Positions 37,048 to 49,589 are shown, numbered from the stretch's first letter. The stretch: 64,000 nt of DNA from Sphagnum compactum (GCA_965153455.1 OZ234497.1:11656001-11720000); one strand, 5' to 3'. Made by a program: numbers and translations. Notes: generated from the letters alone by a model not told the origin.

Positions 37048-38239
37048 TCAATTCTTGAGGAACACCTTTCCTCCTCGTCCAACTTCTCCGGATTTCTTGA
37101 TTGCAAGCTGGAAATGAGCAAGATCATAAGTCTCACCCACATTAGGCTCAATGATTTTGTCTTCAATGAGCTTAGAAACGTCATGAATAAAGACTCTTCT
37201 TCTCTCCGGGATTGCAAGCTCTTTGTACACACTCCATGCTTTCAAATGAATGTCTCTGAAGAGATCTCCCATTCCCACTGTTACATCCCAACCTGACAAT
37301 ACTCCGTATACGAACACTTGACCTCCATCTCGCACACTAGCGCAGACTTGTTTTGTAAGTTCGCCGCCTACAGCATCAAGACCCCCGTATGCGAGTTTTC
37401 CGCCTGTTATTTCTTTCACTCTTGTTACCACATCTTCGTCATTTGTGGAGATGACTTCATCTGCACCCAATGCCTTCAGCTCCTCCTTTTGCTCCTTTCG
37501 GCGTACGAGATTGATAGTTTTGATGTCCCAATGCTTTGCAAGCTTGATCAATTGGCGACCAAGTGCGGAGCCTGCTGCTGTTTGTAAGAGGTATTCACCT
37601 TTGGGGATTTGGAGATCGCTTAACATCCCGTATAGTGTCCATGGGTTGATAACAAATTGAGCTGCTGCAACATCTGAAATGGAATCGGGTACAACCCACA
37701 CAAGATCTCCTCTGACTGCAACATACTCTTGCCATGTCCCTTGTCCCGTCCTGAGATTCTCAACTTGTACGAATGGCACCACTCTTTGGCCTTTCACCAC
37801 TGTCCTCACTCCCTTTCCTACCTGCCGGCATTTTCAGAAACAATTTATAAGCACACACACTTGACAAGAGCAATATGAGCACGATGGAGCAATCAATCAT
37901 AACAGTCATGCGGGGTTTATCATAATAATCTAGGAATTTTAAGTGCAACCAAATGGAAGGAAGGAATCGCATGAAAAAAATGCTCACGTCGTGCACGATT
38001 CCAACACCTTCGGACCCTGGAGTGTAAGAGCCATCTTTCGCATATCCGTATCCTTCGGTACGGAATGGCACCAGATCCGCGGGATTGACGGGGCGTAGTA
38101 TGATGTGAACAACTACCTGACCAGGCTCTGCCTTAGGCACAGGTTTTGTAACCAGTGCTAATCCAGCATCAGGATTATTTGCAACCCACTTCTGCAATAC
38201 AACCGCTCTATTACTCATCTTGTTAATCTCCAGCGACAA
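37048..38239 (-). CDS. Zinc-free MDR oxidoreductase (quinone / enoyl reductase type), 2 exons
   Basis: Exon 1 is 37988-38239 and exon 2 is 37048-37821. The 166-bp intron has GT-AG ends in phase 0, giving 341 residues, a normal MDR length. The N-terminal GroES-like part has VVVHIILRPVNPADL and YTPGSEGVGIV joined to GKGVRTVVKGQRVVPF. The nucleotide-binding part has NPWTLYGML (about 143-151), the dinucleotide loop LLQTAAGSALGRQLIKLAK (about 162-180), GADEVIS and GGLDAVGG. The NPWT word and absence of zinc-ligand cysteines suggest a 2-enoyl thioester reductase or zeta-crystallin-type quinone reductase using NADPH. The exact substrate is not readable. No clear targeting peptide is visible. A second in-frame ATG (38218, MSNRAVVLQ) is an alternative start and looks more like family N termini. 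The gene is divergent from the UPL relic, with a minisatellite between them. Confidence 0.88.
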
Positions 38240-38432
38240 AGAAACGCTGAGTAACTATCGAAGTCCGGATTGTGAGAAGCTCACAGAGCTGAAAAACCCA
38301 CACAAACCTACCGGCTCACGACTCCTGCAAGCAAGGGTAGAGATAGATATATATTTGCAAAGAAGACAAGAGATTCTTAGTTCCGATATCCCAATTCTGA
38401 TATCCCAAGTCGTGTCATACGTTGGCATGAAT

Positions 38433-38623
38433 ATGTCTGACTAGATATCAGCACCGGTGGCCATCGTGCTAAGCAGTCAAATGTCTGACTGTTAGGTATC
38501 AGCACCGGTGGCCATCGTGCTAAGCAGTGAAATGTCTGACTATTAGGTGTCAGCACCGGTGGCCAACGTGCTAAGAAGTCAAATGTCTGAGCGTTAGGTG
38601 TCAGCACTGGTGGCCATCGTGCT
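38433..38623. repeat. 51-bp minisatellite, about four copies
   Basis: The core GCACCGGTGGCCATCGTGCT recurs at 38451, 38502, 38553 and 38604 with exactly 51-base spacing and few changes, joined by AATGTCTGAC-type linkers. Because 51 is 17 codons, the minus strand stays open (38377-38772) and would encode a 17-residue repeat containing LARWPPVL. There is no other sign of a gene, so I treat it as a minisatellite. It lies upstream of the oxidoreductase start. Confidence 0.9.
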
Positions 38624-41600
38624 ATTCTACCTAGCCTCATACAGGAAGCTATTGGGTGCATCACAGATAGCACTCTGGGGGAATCAAAACCCTTTGTTGA
38701 GGTTCGCATCTCTCTTGTCATGGTTCTTGTATCCTCATGCTGCATTACGGGAAGCTGGTCTGATTCCAACACTTTTACCTGTTGTCAAGGACATGGACCC
38801 TGAGCACACACGTCTTGTCAGTGCAGCAATGCACATTCTTGAAGCTTTCATGGAGTATAGCAACCCAGCCGGTACATGGTTTCGAGATCTTGGTGGACTG
38901 AATGACACTGTTGCCAGACTGAAACTGGAAGAGGCTCATGCGGAAGAGGGGTCGCAGCTTTATGGGACAGAAGTTCAAGTGACCACCAAGGGAAAGGCTC
39001 TTGTCTTGGAAGAGGATATGGCATTGCAGCAGCCACGAGCTGGGGCCCAATCAGACACCTTAATTCCCTGACCCAAAAGGCTTCTTCTCGAAGCTTTCTG
39101 CCATTGCTCTAGGAATGTACACCCCAGGTAATACTGCACACCTTCATAGGTCACAAGAGAGTGTGTTGTCTGCTTGTGTCTCTGTTATCTTCAGGCATGC
39201 CAAGGAATTTGGAGGTGTCTTCTTGTTCGCTGTGTCAGTTGTGAGTGATCTTATCCACAAAGACCCGAATGCTTCTTTGCTCTTGATGCAGTGGGTCTTC
39301 CTGGTGCCTTTTTAGATGCCATCACAACTGGGGATCCTGAACAGTAGGGTGCATCCTGAACAGCTTGGATGCTCTTTGACTAAACAAATCAGGGTTACAG
39401 GCAGTCCAGGAGAGGAATGCTCTTGGTTGTTTTATCAAAATTTTGACATCAGAGGCATACATGCAGGCTTTAGCCAATGACACACCAGGGTTGCTTTCTT
39501 CAGGGCTTGGTGAACTGATGAGGCATGCGCCCAGCCTGCTGGGTGCTGGCATTGATATGTGTATAGAGATTCTGAGGACAATTGCAATCATAGGTGGTTT
39601 TCATCTGTGATGATCCAGTACATGATCCAGTCACTGCAGATGTTTCTGTTTCAATGGATACAGATGCTGCAGGCATACATGCTTTCCTGGATGAACCCGT
39701 AATAGTGAATACTAGGTTTCACTATATTTCTGGGAAAATATAGTGAAACCTTCAGTTTCATCTCAGTGTATGTCTGACCCTGGTGCAGATGTGGCCACCC
39801 CTGATGAAGAAGCATTTTTGTCTGAGTGCATCAACAATGTGGTGTGACTTCTAGAAACAGTTCTCCAAAATGCAGATACCTGCTGCATTTTCGTAGAAAA
39901 GAAGGGGATGGAAGCTTTGCTGCAGCTGTACAGCCTCCCCCATTTACCTCTCTCATTTCATGGTTCATCTATGGCCCATAACATATCTGTCATGTTTCAA
40001 GCTTTTCCCCCAGAGAATTCTGTGGCACTGACACAGGCAGTATGTGGTGGCCTACAGTGGAATTGAAAGTGACACTAGGACATTTGAAACTGTGTGGAAG
40101 GAAGTTTGTGGATTTGGAGAGTGGATTGTGGAGTAAGGTGGCACACTCAATGATATCTTTATGTATCTGCAGTCCTGGTAAGCAGCTCTTCCTCAATGAT
40201 GGCTGGGTTGAGTGTGCAAACCTCTGAAGTATCAAATAATATAACAAGGTCCAGAGGGAGGTTGTTTGGCAGATCTCAATGCTTGATGATGCCAGGTCAG
40301 ACATGAAGGAGGAGATGGAAGGGTTGAGCTGCAGCACCACTCCAAGTGTCAGTTTGGGTTCTGGTTTAAGGCCAGGAGAAGATGACACAGATGCTTATCC
40401 AGTTATAAGATATCTGAATCTGGCACAGTTGTGCAACAGCCCATCATCTCATTGGGGAGTAGAACCTGATCTTCTGCCAATGTTTCATGCTGGAGATGGC
40501 TCCCTTCATTGGCCTTGCAGAGACCAGGCAGAAAATGCAGCAACTCTAACCCCAATGGCATGGATGGGGTAACTTGCAACACCATGCAAAATATGTCCAA
40601 CTTGATCTTGAGATTGTGGCCAGTGTTGCTGAGCCTTCTATTGCAACAGAGCTAGCAAAGCAGAAGTCTCCAGAAATGTTGATTTATGAGATGATTAGTA
40701 GGCTGATGGCAGCTGCTCATGGTCTGTATATAGCCTTGGGGAAGGCCATGGTTATCCCATCTTGGTGGTGTTATGATACTGTAGCCTTGAGTCTGGCTGC
40801 GAAGATGATTGCAGGCACTCTTGCTAAACTTTTGTGGGATAACCTGAACTTTGATGGGGATGCTGTCCTATATCAGTCAGAGCCTGCTGTTTCAGTCAAG
40901 TGCCAATACCTGGGAAAGGTTGTTGAGGATCTATCAGCTGTGATGTTTGATGGCTGTGATCGGACTTTGCAACACTTTGGTAGTAAACAATCTTGCTGGG
41001 CATGGGGGTATCAAGCAGATTTTAACAACTTTCAGTGCAATGAGCCAGTTTATTGTGGATTTGCCACAAAGTTCAGGGTGTTCTCTGATGGAAATGGTGA
41101 ATGTGAAGCTGGGTGAGATTTGCAAGGAGAAATCTGAGTACAACTCATGGCTACTGTATCTGTTGCAAAATGACACTTGCCTCAGAGCATCTTGTCACTT
41201 CCTCTCTCTTGCTGAACCCCCATCAATGACACAGATGCTGATCTGACCTGTATCAGGTGGGTTGGATGCTCTGGCGAAGGATCCTGAGTCTTTCATCTGT
41301 AAACTCCATGCTCAGGTGTTGGAAGTTGTACTGCCCATCTGGAATCACCCAGGGTTCATGCACTGTGATGTGACTCTTATCAATTCTATTGCATCCATCA
41401 TTACACATATCTATATAGGTGTGGGGAATGTAAATGGAAGCAGGATGCCAGGGGTTGGTGGTGTGGGATTGTGCCTCATTGGGCAACCTCTGGAGGAGTC
41501 TCCCATTTCCATGATTGTGGAGATGGGGTTCTCTCAGGTAAGGGCTGAAGAAGCACTCAGTCAAGTGTCCGAAATGGCTATGGAGTGGCTGTTCAGTCAC

Positions 41601-42985
41601 CCTGAGGAGATCCTGTAGATAAAATATCAGGTTCTCATGTCTAACCTCATTTTAGCTCTTGTAAATGGCTGAGCTGATGATCATTGTGTGCAAATGCTTT
41701 GTGCTCTGTACTTTTTTTTGAGCCGAAGAGATGGTGGCATGGGCTCACAGGGATCATGTTGCTGTTCTGCAGTCTAATTCCAAATATGAGTCTGGGTTTG
41801 TGTATTTCTGGTTGAAAGTGGTTGGGGCTCATTCTGTCAAATCATTTTTCTGCAGGAGGATGATGAGCTAGTGCAGGCTCTTGCCATGTCACTGGGTACT
41901 GATGGAGTACAATTGGCAGAATAAAGAGATGGAAACAAAGGGAAAGAGGTTCTTCTACAAGAGGAAGGTGTGCATTTACCTTCACTTGAAGATATGCTCT
42001 CCACATGCATGAATCTTCTGCAGGAAACAGCTGCAGTGGCATTTCCAATGACAGATCTTCTGGTCACCATGTGCAATCATAATCATGGTGAAGATTGCCT
42101 GCAGATCATTTCCTACCTCATCCAACATCTGAAATCTCATGCAGCAGATGTGCCTGTAGATGATTCAAGTCCTCTTCCACCATGTCTCACACACTTGCAT
42201 TGGTACTGAATGAGAATAGCAGTGCTTGAGAGATAGCAGCAGAAAATGGGCTCATTAGGATAGTCTTCGATGTCCTACAGAGCTTCAATCCTCCAAAGGA
42301 CACTGTGAAGCTAAGTGTCCCTAAATGGGTCACAGTACTTTTGCTTGTGTTGGATCATCTGCTTCAATACAAAGTGATGATCCATGCTGATGCACCAGGT
42401 GGAGCAGCTACAACTGCTGACACCAGCAGCTGTGTGGCTGTGAAGTGTCTGATGGGGAAAACCCTGAGGTTGAATTTGAAAGGGACAAAAACCTTCTTGT
42501 TGGCATTCTGCAGAGGCCAACAGGATACATGACAACTGACGAGCAGTGGACCACAGCTGTTGTTACTAGTTTACTTCACATGCAGCTGCAATCAGCAACT
42601 CCACAGGCAGTACTCCAGCTACGTGCCCAGTTGACAAAAATACACGCTATTGCACTGCAGTTCTTGGATGCTGGTGGGCTGACTGTTTTGTTAATCCTTT
42701 CAAGAAGCTCCATGTATCCAGGATTTGATGTTGTTGCTATGGAGTCAGAGATTTGCCATACCTTTTCATTTGACAATGGTCATGTATCTCCTTGCATGTT
42801 CTTGACTGCCATGGCACCTATTGTGTGGAGGGATCCTGCCATTTTCATGCAGGCAGCAGCTATGGTGTGTCAAATTGAGACAATTGGTGGACATCCCACC
42901 ATGATATTTGCCAAGGGGAAGTGAAAGGGAGGTGGACACGAACAAGGACAAGGACAAAGAAAAGGGTAAGAGAAGGTAAGGATTG
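38624..42985 (+). pseudogene. UPL1/UPL2-type HECT ubiquitin ligase, decayed 5' part
   Basis: Plus-strand fragments match plant UPL1/2 in order. The DUF908-like region has FASLLSWFLYPHAALREAGLI and ILEAFMEYSNPAGTWFRDLG (38598-39071). The DUF913-like region has YTPGNTAHLHRSQESVLSAC and VIFRHAKEFGG (39115-39315) and VSVKCQYLGKVVEDLSAVMF (about 40890). The UBA region has ISMIVEMGFSQVRAEEALSQ and MEWLFSHPEE (about 41500-41610), followed across an intron-like gap by a CAG acceptor and EDDELVQALAMSLG in shifted frame (about 41856). The DUF4414-like end has LQRPTGYMTTDEQW and FLTAMAPIVWRDPAIFMQAA (42505-42925). In-frame stops and frameshifts occur between and within the blocks. The catalytic HECT domain is not found before the matches stop. 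Apparent retention of an intron argues for a duplicated, not reverse-transcribed, origin. The living family are very large E3 ligases acting in protein turnover. Confidence 0.85.
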
Positions 42986-45347
42986 CCCCTTGCCAACATT
43001 AGGCACTTTGTGCTCCTGCACATGATCTATTATGGTTTTAGATGGACTTCTAACTAGACTATTATATCCTTTTATCAACACACTGTTCACTAATATTTTG
43101 GATCAAGTATTCTCAGATTTATCTTTTTGTTAGATTTTGTACTGAGACAATTAGCGGACAACCTGTCATTGTGGATCATGTATGTCTGGACCATAGAAGT
43201 GTCTTTGTAGATGTCAAGCAGGGATGGCTATAAGGGTTGATCTGACACTTTGTTAACCAATGAACTGATGCTGTCTGTGTGATGGATAATTGTAAAATGT
43301 TCTTTGTACACAGGACTGGGATGATTATTGTCCTTAAAAATTGTTGTGCTGTATGATCTTACCATGGACTCCAAACCCTCAAGAAATTTTCATGTGGTTA
43401 GGGACTAAAGGTATCATATCCATGATAAAATATACAGCTTGAACATTTTTGATATTGTTTTCGATGGTTTGTTCTCAGAAAGTATTGAGAATTGGCATTT
43501 GATGGTGGTGTGATATCTGCATTCCTTATGTACCTAAAACAGCTTTAGTCAAACTTGTAGGCTCTTAGTAGGAGGATTGCCCAGATTACACATCTTAGTC
43601 CCTCCTATTTTTGTCATTCAAGTGCTAAAACTTGCACATTGAAAACAAATTGTGTGCAATATTCTTATTAGCTCTTTGATGCACAATGCATTAAATGTAA
43701 ATGTCAGACTTCTCAACAATTTGAAACTGATGTGTCCAGGAAAAAGTTTTGCATCTTTGCATACAAAACAAGAAGTCTTGGAGACCTGTCCCAAGATGAG
43801 AGCAGCTGTTTTGCTCTCTTACAAAGAGGATGATCTGGGAACATTGGTTGGCAACCAAAAGCTCTTAAATCACCCGCTAGACTTGTCATAGAATGATCAT
43901 TGTGTGATTGTACTGTGGAGCCATATACAGTTTGCTAGATGGTTTCTTACATCCATATTGTATAGTTCTTCTTTAACCTCCTCACATCAGAGCAAAGGAT
44001 GGGCAAGAGACGGAGGTGAGGGAGGAGTCAGATTGGACAAAGAGCTTCTCCAGGCTCTTTGTTCCCCTTTCTTTACTATCTTGCACTGCTTTTTGGAGTA
44101 ATTAGCAGATAATGATACTATCTATTTGCCTATAATTTGAGCAGATACCAATATGCGAACTTAAATACACCCATCATCAGGAGCTGGTGAAGCCATGGGG
44201 AGTAGTCACAGCTAGTCACTGACATAGGTGATGGCCTGGTACTTTGTGATTGACACAAGGTTCTGACTGCACTCATTCTTGTGATGTTTGTTTGGGTTTG
44301 ACCAGAACTGATAACATAATTTACCTTCTAAGTGTTTTTGTGGAGTTTCTCTGCAATCTCATAGACAGGTTGTGTGAGCAATTTAGTTCTAGGAACATGT
44401 TGGGTGGGAATGTGCTTCCATCAGTGCTGAATATATGATGATCAGTGTTATGGTTGGCTGCCAACAACATATGACATTCCTTTGATGATCAATGGGACTT
44501 CCTGTTTATAATCAGTCCTTTGATCTATTGTCTCAGTCCTTCAAATGCTATCTGATGAGTGATTGCCTTCTCGGACAGGTTGCTTCCTTTTGGAAATACC
44601 TTAATTGAGATATACTTTTTTTTCACGTTGTTCTGGAATGACAAGGTCAATTCACAAAATAAGTTTTGGTTGTGTCAATGATCGCACATGTGGACCTTGA
44701 AATTACACGACAATGCAACTTGGGTGTACCAACAAGAATGTTTCTTACTCTGCTGATAGAACTGAGTTGGTCCATGACACAGCTGTATTCCACTAGCAGC
44801 TCACATGAATTGCCCACTAGCAAAATCACTCAAAAGAAATTATCTTGGAAGCAACCAATTTTTGCCTCCATCCTCCCTATCTGCATGTCTGTAATGTAGA
44901 ATTATAATTGCAATTTGGTGGTCTGCAAATCATGAGTCTACTCTTGAATGAAAGAGAGTGAGTGTTACTGGTGGCTGGACTCAACTCCTGAGTCCTCCCC
45001 ATACTGGTAACATGGCCTTTTTAAAGATTTTAGAGTTTCAATGGTGAATACTTTTTAGATCTATCCTTGTTACCAGAAACCAAACTATTTTGGAGTTGGA
45101 CTTTGATCTCACTACAGAGCTATAGATCACTGGTTTTCCTTGGCTTCATTGTTGGCAACAGCATCTGTCTGTAAGATTCACTGTTTTGCAGTCCATAGGC
45201 ACATTCACTATTGTTCTGAACCTCAACAGCATGAAGGTTGCTTAAAATTCTATTCCCATGTGGGTTCCACCTCCAATTCATGTGCAAAAGATCTGCACCC
45301 CATCTTGTCAATAACATGAATAACATTTAGAATCTTGTAATCACCAT
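42986..45347. other. Unassigned spacer after the UPL relic
   Basis: The spacer has moderate AT content. Short frames (for example 43652-43891) show no family motif. I looked for the HECT end of UPL and did not see it. The end nearest 45347 should contain the Rieske 3' untranslated region. Confidence 0.45.
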
Positions 45348-47029
45348 CTAGCCAATTAGAAGATGTGTAGCATCCAGAAACTTGTACTCAGGGACCTCAA
45401 GGTTTCTAGGTGCAGGGCCTTTGCGTACACGGCCAGAGATATCATAATGAGAACCATGACATGGACAGAACCAACCCCCATAATCTCCTGCATTAGGCAG
45501 AGGCACACACCCTAGGTGTGTACACACCCCTATCACCACCAACCACTTGGGGTCTTGCACACGTGCAGAATCTGGCTCTGGGTCTCGAAGCTCAGAAATG
45601 TTTACACTGTTGGCCAGCTTGATGTCAGCCTCTGTGCGGTGGCGAACAAACACAGGTTTCCCTCTCCATTTCACTGTCACAGTTGATCCTGCCGCCACAT
45701 TGCTCACATCCATTTCCAGTGAAGCCATGGCCAATACATCCTTGCTGGCTGACATCGATAGAATGACCTTGACAAAGAAAAGGCGCAGTCCAGCTGCTAG
45801 TATAAAACGGCTCATTGTGAGGACAAAGTATGTGTATGCCTTTTTGCTAGGGTCACCAGGTGGATGCCGGGGGTTCACTGAATCATCATATTCTATCTTG
45901 TTGGTTGGGCTCTTCAATGCCACTATGGTTGGAGGTATCACATTGGACTCCCCTTTGTGTGACAATGAGCTCGAAGAGGATTCTGTGTCCAACAAATCCA
46001 AGAACAAATGTATTAGCACACTGCATCAAGTTTGCTATTATAAGTGCAAGAACTTGATCAAAGAGTTTCTTTGTGATCCAATTGCTCAGGTTACCAGCTA
46101 ATCTAAAACTCTGCTACTTCCTTGATCCTGTGAGAATAAACTCCTTTTCTGACAGAAAAACTAGGTTGTATCTCTAAACTATTTTCCAGAAGACCTAGAA
46201 GTTGTCCAACTGCATTGGCACTATTGCACGACATGCACTATTTTTTTTTTCCCATGCAGATCCAAGACCTTTTGCAGGCATTACAATAAGGTGTAATCCT
46301 TTTGAATGATACGAGGCAATTGCACCAAATTGCTCCAGACAATGAGTTTTTTGGAAGCAAGCCACAGTGCGTGCAAGTTGGCTCACAATCAATCAACAAA
46401 TTTGTCGAGTGTCTCGTTGGTCCTGTCAAAGCCTTTTCAGTCTGCTTATGTGCATTGACAACTATGTGTTGCATTATGACAAAGTTGTCTACCTATCACA
46501 TCTATTGGTTTCCTCTGTTTCAGAAAGTCTCCAGATTACAGGTTTTCACTGGACTGCATTAGTGAGGAAACAACAGTAATTGACGTGCATAGCACTGCTC
46601 AACACAAGATCTTTCTCAGATTCAATAATATACCGGATGTGACAGTCAAAACTGAGGAAGTACAAGCCTAATTGGTGGGGAGAAGTGCTACACGAATGTT
46701 CATGGCAGACTACCAGTTGAAAAAGAAGTAGAACTCCAAGGCCATCTGGACACGCATGCAATTGCACCATAGGTTCGTAGCTCACTATGCAAATGAACCC
46801 GAAGCTGTTTGTTGCTAACATCATCATGGTTGATAAACGAGCCACCGGCGCCGCATGGTCGACTGTCATAATTTATGCACTTGACATTGCTAACTATACA
46901 CGGGTCCGAGTAAATTCTCGAAGCAGAATTTACAAGTGGTAGCAGCGATGCTGAATTATAAGTAGAAGAAGAGGAAGAGAGCCGGAAGATTGAACTAGGC
47001 TGTAGCCTTCTGCCCACAGCTCGCAACAT
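45348..47029 (-). CDS. Mitochondrial Rieske iron-sulfur subunit of complex III, 2 exons
   Basis: Exon 1 is 46786-47029 and exon 2 is 45348-45982, with GT-AG intron ends and matching phase, giving 292 residues. The start [10 protein letters not shown], with a Ser/Arg-rich first 40 residues lacking acids, fits a mitochondrial presequence. [16 protein letters not shown] precedes the single membrane anchor (about 131-155), and [15 protein letters not shown] follows. The cluster-binding boxes CTHLGC (about 234-239) and [12 protein letters not shown] (about 253-264) are intact: two Cys and two His bind the 2Fe-2S centre, and the other Cys pair forms the stabilising disulfide. The protein passes electrons from ubiquinol to cytochrome c1 in the inner membrane. 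The exon 1 donor (A|GTGAGC) is the one that keeps phase; the poorly conserved presequence makes it the least certain point. An ATG at 47059 in the same frame is an alternative start. Confidence 0.9.
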
Positions 47030-47514
47030 GATACCCGTACTCCTACACCTCACCTTCACTCAATTGCTATGAAATAAAACTTTCGTGTTGCCACCACGCA
47101 AAAACCCAAACATAAATTATAACATCAGAGCTAAGTTGTGAATATAATGCCTTCTGCAACTCGCAACATTTCTCATAGTTTTGAGAAACCCCAGTGACTC
47201 AGGGATGCAAGAAAAGAGAGAAAAACCAAAGGGCCTCTTGAACTAACTGCCCTGCAAATCAGTTATTATCTTAGCAACGTGATTGGTGAAACGTAACAAA
47301 GTTTTGAATCCTTAACGTGGCGTCTTTCCATTAGCATAGATGCTTCCAACGCATTACCTGGTGCGGAATGACTTCAAATTATCCCCGTGGCTACCAGTTC
47401 AAGTCTTGGGTCGCGCACATGATTGTGAAAACCTGCTTGCTCCTTGAAATTCGCTGGCAGAAAGGGAGGCAGGCAAACAAAATGCGCACATGCACACATA
47501 GTCTGCCCACCTTT
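47030..47514. promoter_or_regulatory. Upstream region of the Rieske gene
   Basis: This 485-bp spacer between two minus-strand frames must contain the Rieske promoter and 5' leader. No clear TATA box or repeat is seen. Confidence 0.4.
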
Positions 47515-47874
47515 TTAGCTGCTCCATCTAATTTTCTCTCTCTGGCCTCTACACAATTTCTTAAAAGCAAATTTGGAGAATGCTTCTGCAAGTTCATCAG
47601 ATCCATCACTTGACCACTTACGTATCTTGTTTGGCTTACCGTCCACCCCTGGCTTCTTGCAAGCTGCTGACCTCAGTGTGGGTGGAGTCTTACTGACTTG
47701 AGAAGAGTTGCCTGCAAATGGAGGAACCTGTCTGTCTGGAGAAGGAAGAGCATCATGTTCTTCAGTATCCTCCAAGTTGACAGGCTCCTGCGCAGATCCA
47801 CCCATCAAGTCAATTTGTACACCATTGTCCATGCCTCCAGTAGTGCCACAAGCCTTGGCAGTCTTGCGATCCAT
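47515..47874 (-). CDS. Small unrecognised protein, 119 aa
   Basis: A minus-strand frame starts at an ATG (MDRKTAKACG) and ends at 47515. It is hydrophilic and disordered-looking in the first part, with a Pro/Ser-rich middle (ALPSPDRQVPPFAGNSSQ) and a basic/acidic end (KPNKIRKW, then DELAEAFSKFAFKKLC). The composition looks more coding-like than the AT-rich spacers, and the frame lies in the gene island just upstream of the Rieske gene. I recognise no family. It could be a complete small gene, one exon of a larger gene, or chance. Confidence 0.35.
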   Translation of the reverse strand: MDRKTAKACGTTGGMDNGVQIDLMGGSAQEPVNLEDTEEHDALPSPDRQVPPFAGNSSQVSKTPPTLRSAACKKPGVDGKPNKIRKWSSDGSDELAEAFSKFAFKKLCRGQREKIRWSS

Positions 47875-49200
47875 CTTTGTTCGTGGAGGAAGCCCACGTG
47901 CTGCCTCCACAACAAGTTTGCCATCTCACTGCCGCTCCGGAATTTGAGGTCTCAGAAAATGTGCTGTCACCGATGAATTGTACGAGCTTGGCAAGTTGGT
48001 TTGTTTAAGATTGTCCGATTATCCTTTGCTGTGTTCGGTTCACAATATAATCGGATTGCTGGTCTGCTGCATAGATCGCGGTGGGAGTTTGGCGGAGCAT
48101 GCAGAGCATTTCTTTCTTCCGTGTCAGACAGAGTGTGCTTCGTTCTAGCAACAAGTATTTGAGCAGCAAAAGGTGCTACATCGTTCTCGGAGTTCCACAC
48201 GGTGAACGAGTGTATCTCTCTGCCGTCATCAATTTGGTTGTAAGCGAAGACGAAATGTATGCTGTCTTTTTGTTTGCGACTGTTGTGCAGCTGCTGCCGT
48301 GTTTTCTTTCTTGTTACACCGACATCTCTTGTAAAATAGATCAGGACACTGACATCAGATTTTTGGCGTAAGTTACTTTGGTAGAAAGCTTTCTAAGAGC
48401 TAAGAGCTAGAGTTGACGGTGCGAAGGGTGAGAGCTAGTCTTATGTTGTTTTTCTTTACGATGTACAGCTTCTCTGTAGGATTGTTGGCCGTGTTTCTGT
48501 GTTCTCTCTATCTCTCTCGCTCGTGTCGTGCTGTCTTGAAGCGATTTTCATGTGCTTTCTTCCTTGAAGCCTTGTGAAACCCTAGTCAGGTCAAAATTTC
48601 TAATTTAGTAGAAGTATTCGGGGTAATGTTGTTAGATTTTGTGTGCAAAAGTCAACAAGCTGACAGGAGAGAATTTGTTGCCTCTGTTGCTGCTATATGC
48701 AAAACATCCACCATTTTTTATGTTGCCACAAGTTCTATGATCTTGCTACCAAAACATGGTTTTGGACTTGAATGTATCTAATGACATGAGCATTGATTCG
48801 GTGCAACAGCAAGTGCAAGATTTTTCAAGCACTTAGAGCATCTCTTTCAGGTTTGTTAGTCTTCTGTATTGCAGTTGTCCCAGAAGCACCTTTAATGTTT
48901 TGTCTTTGGTCAGTCATGAATGTTTCTGAATTTTTAGATCTTATGCATGATGATAGAAAAAAATTGCATAGTTGGCAGTTTACTGACAATCCCTAATGGA
49001 AAGCTTAGGTGTGAAACTGACCCACAAGACCCAAAGAAAAACCATGTAAAATCTATGTGGTTTCTGCTCCATCTTGCAGATAAAACATAGTCAGAAAAAA
49101 ACATGTATGTCATCAGCTCATTTATCTTCCTCTCTTCTTCATCATTCTCATAGAAATGTAGCTGTCTGGTTTTTTCAAATCCTTGACTGCAAAGGGATTT
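47875..49200. other. Unassigned region with a CT-rich, leader-like stretch
   Basis: Around 48500-48530 there is a CTCTCTATCTCTCTCGCTCG-type run and at about 48578 AAACCCTAG, both common in plant promoters and leaders on the plus strand. No downstream coding frame with a recognisable product is found, and the frame at 48081-48371 has no motif. It might be the leader of an undetected or lost gene. Confidence 0.3.
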
Positions 49201-49207
49201 GGCTCAA

Positions 49208-49230
49208 AGATTTGCAACCCTTGCAAATCT
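49208..49230. repeat. Perfect 10-bp stem hairpin
   Basis: AGATTTGCAA and TTGCAAATCT, separated by CCC, form a perfect inverted repeat. It sits in a short region (49.2-49.75 kb) full of GCAAAT words. It may be part of a small decayed inverted-repeat element. Confidence 0.8.
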
Positions 49231-49589
49231 CTAACCACAACTACTAGAAGTACTAAGCTCTGTGAACAGATACTCTTTGAGCTTCACAAAGTCCCAATTA
49301 GCTCATATTCTCTGAAATCACTACAGCATTTTCCATTTGACTTTGCATATGGATGTATAGCAGTTTGCTATTGCTGAGATCTAATCTTGAGTAATGCTAT
49401 GGTGTTTGCCAAAACTTTACTAACACAATTCCTTCTCATTCATGAGCATCCAAAAGGCCCTGTAAACTAGCTTCCATGAAACCCTAATTGTAGAACCCTA
49501 TTTTACACAACCTAGTTAGTGGTCATCACATCCTTATCAAAAGCAACCAGCTGCAAATAGGTGCAAATTAATGTTCCTGTGATTTGAGC

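Noticed and set aside
38377-38772. 131-codon minus-strand repeat protein
   Set aside because: It is open only because the minisatellite period is 51 bases; no start context or homologue is recognisable. Reported as a repeat instead.
45547-46101. 184-codon plus-strand frame over the Rieske gene
   Set aside because: It lies antisense to the Rieske exon, whose cluster-binding motifs are intact on the minus strand.
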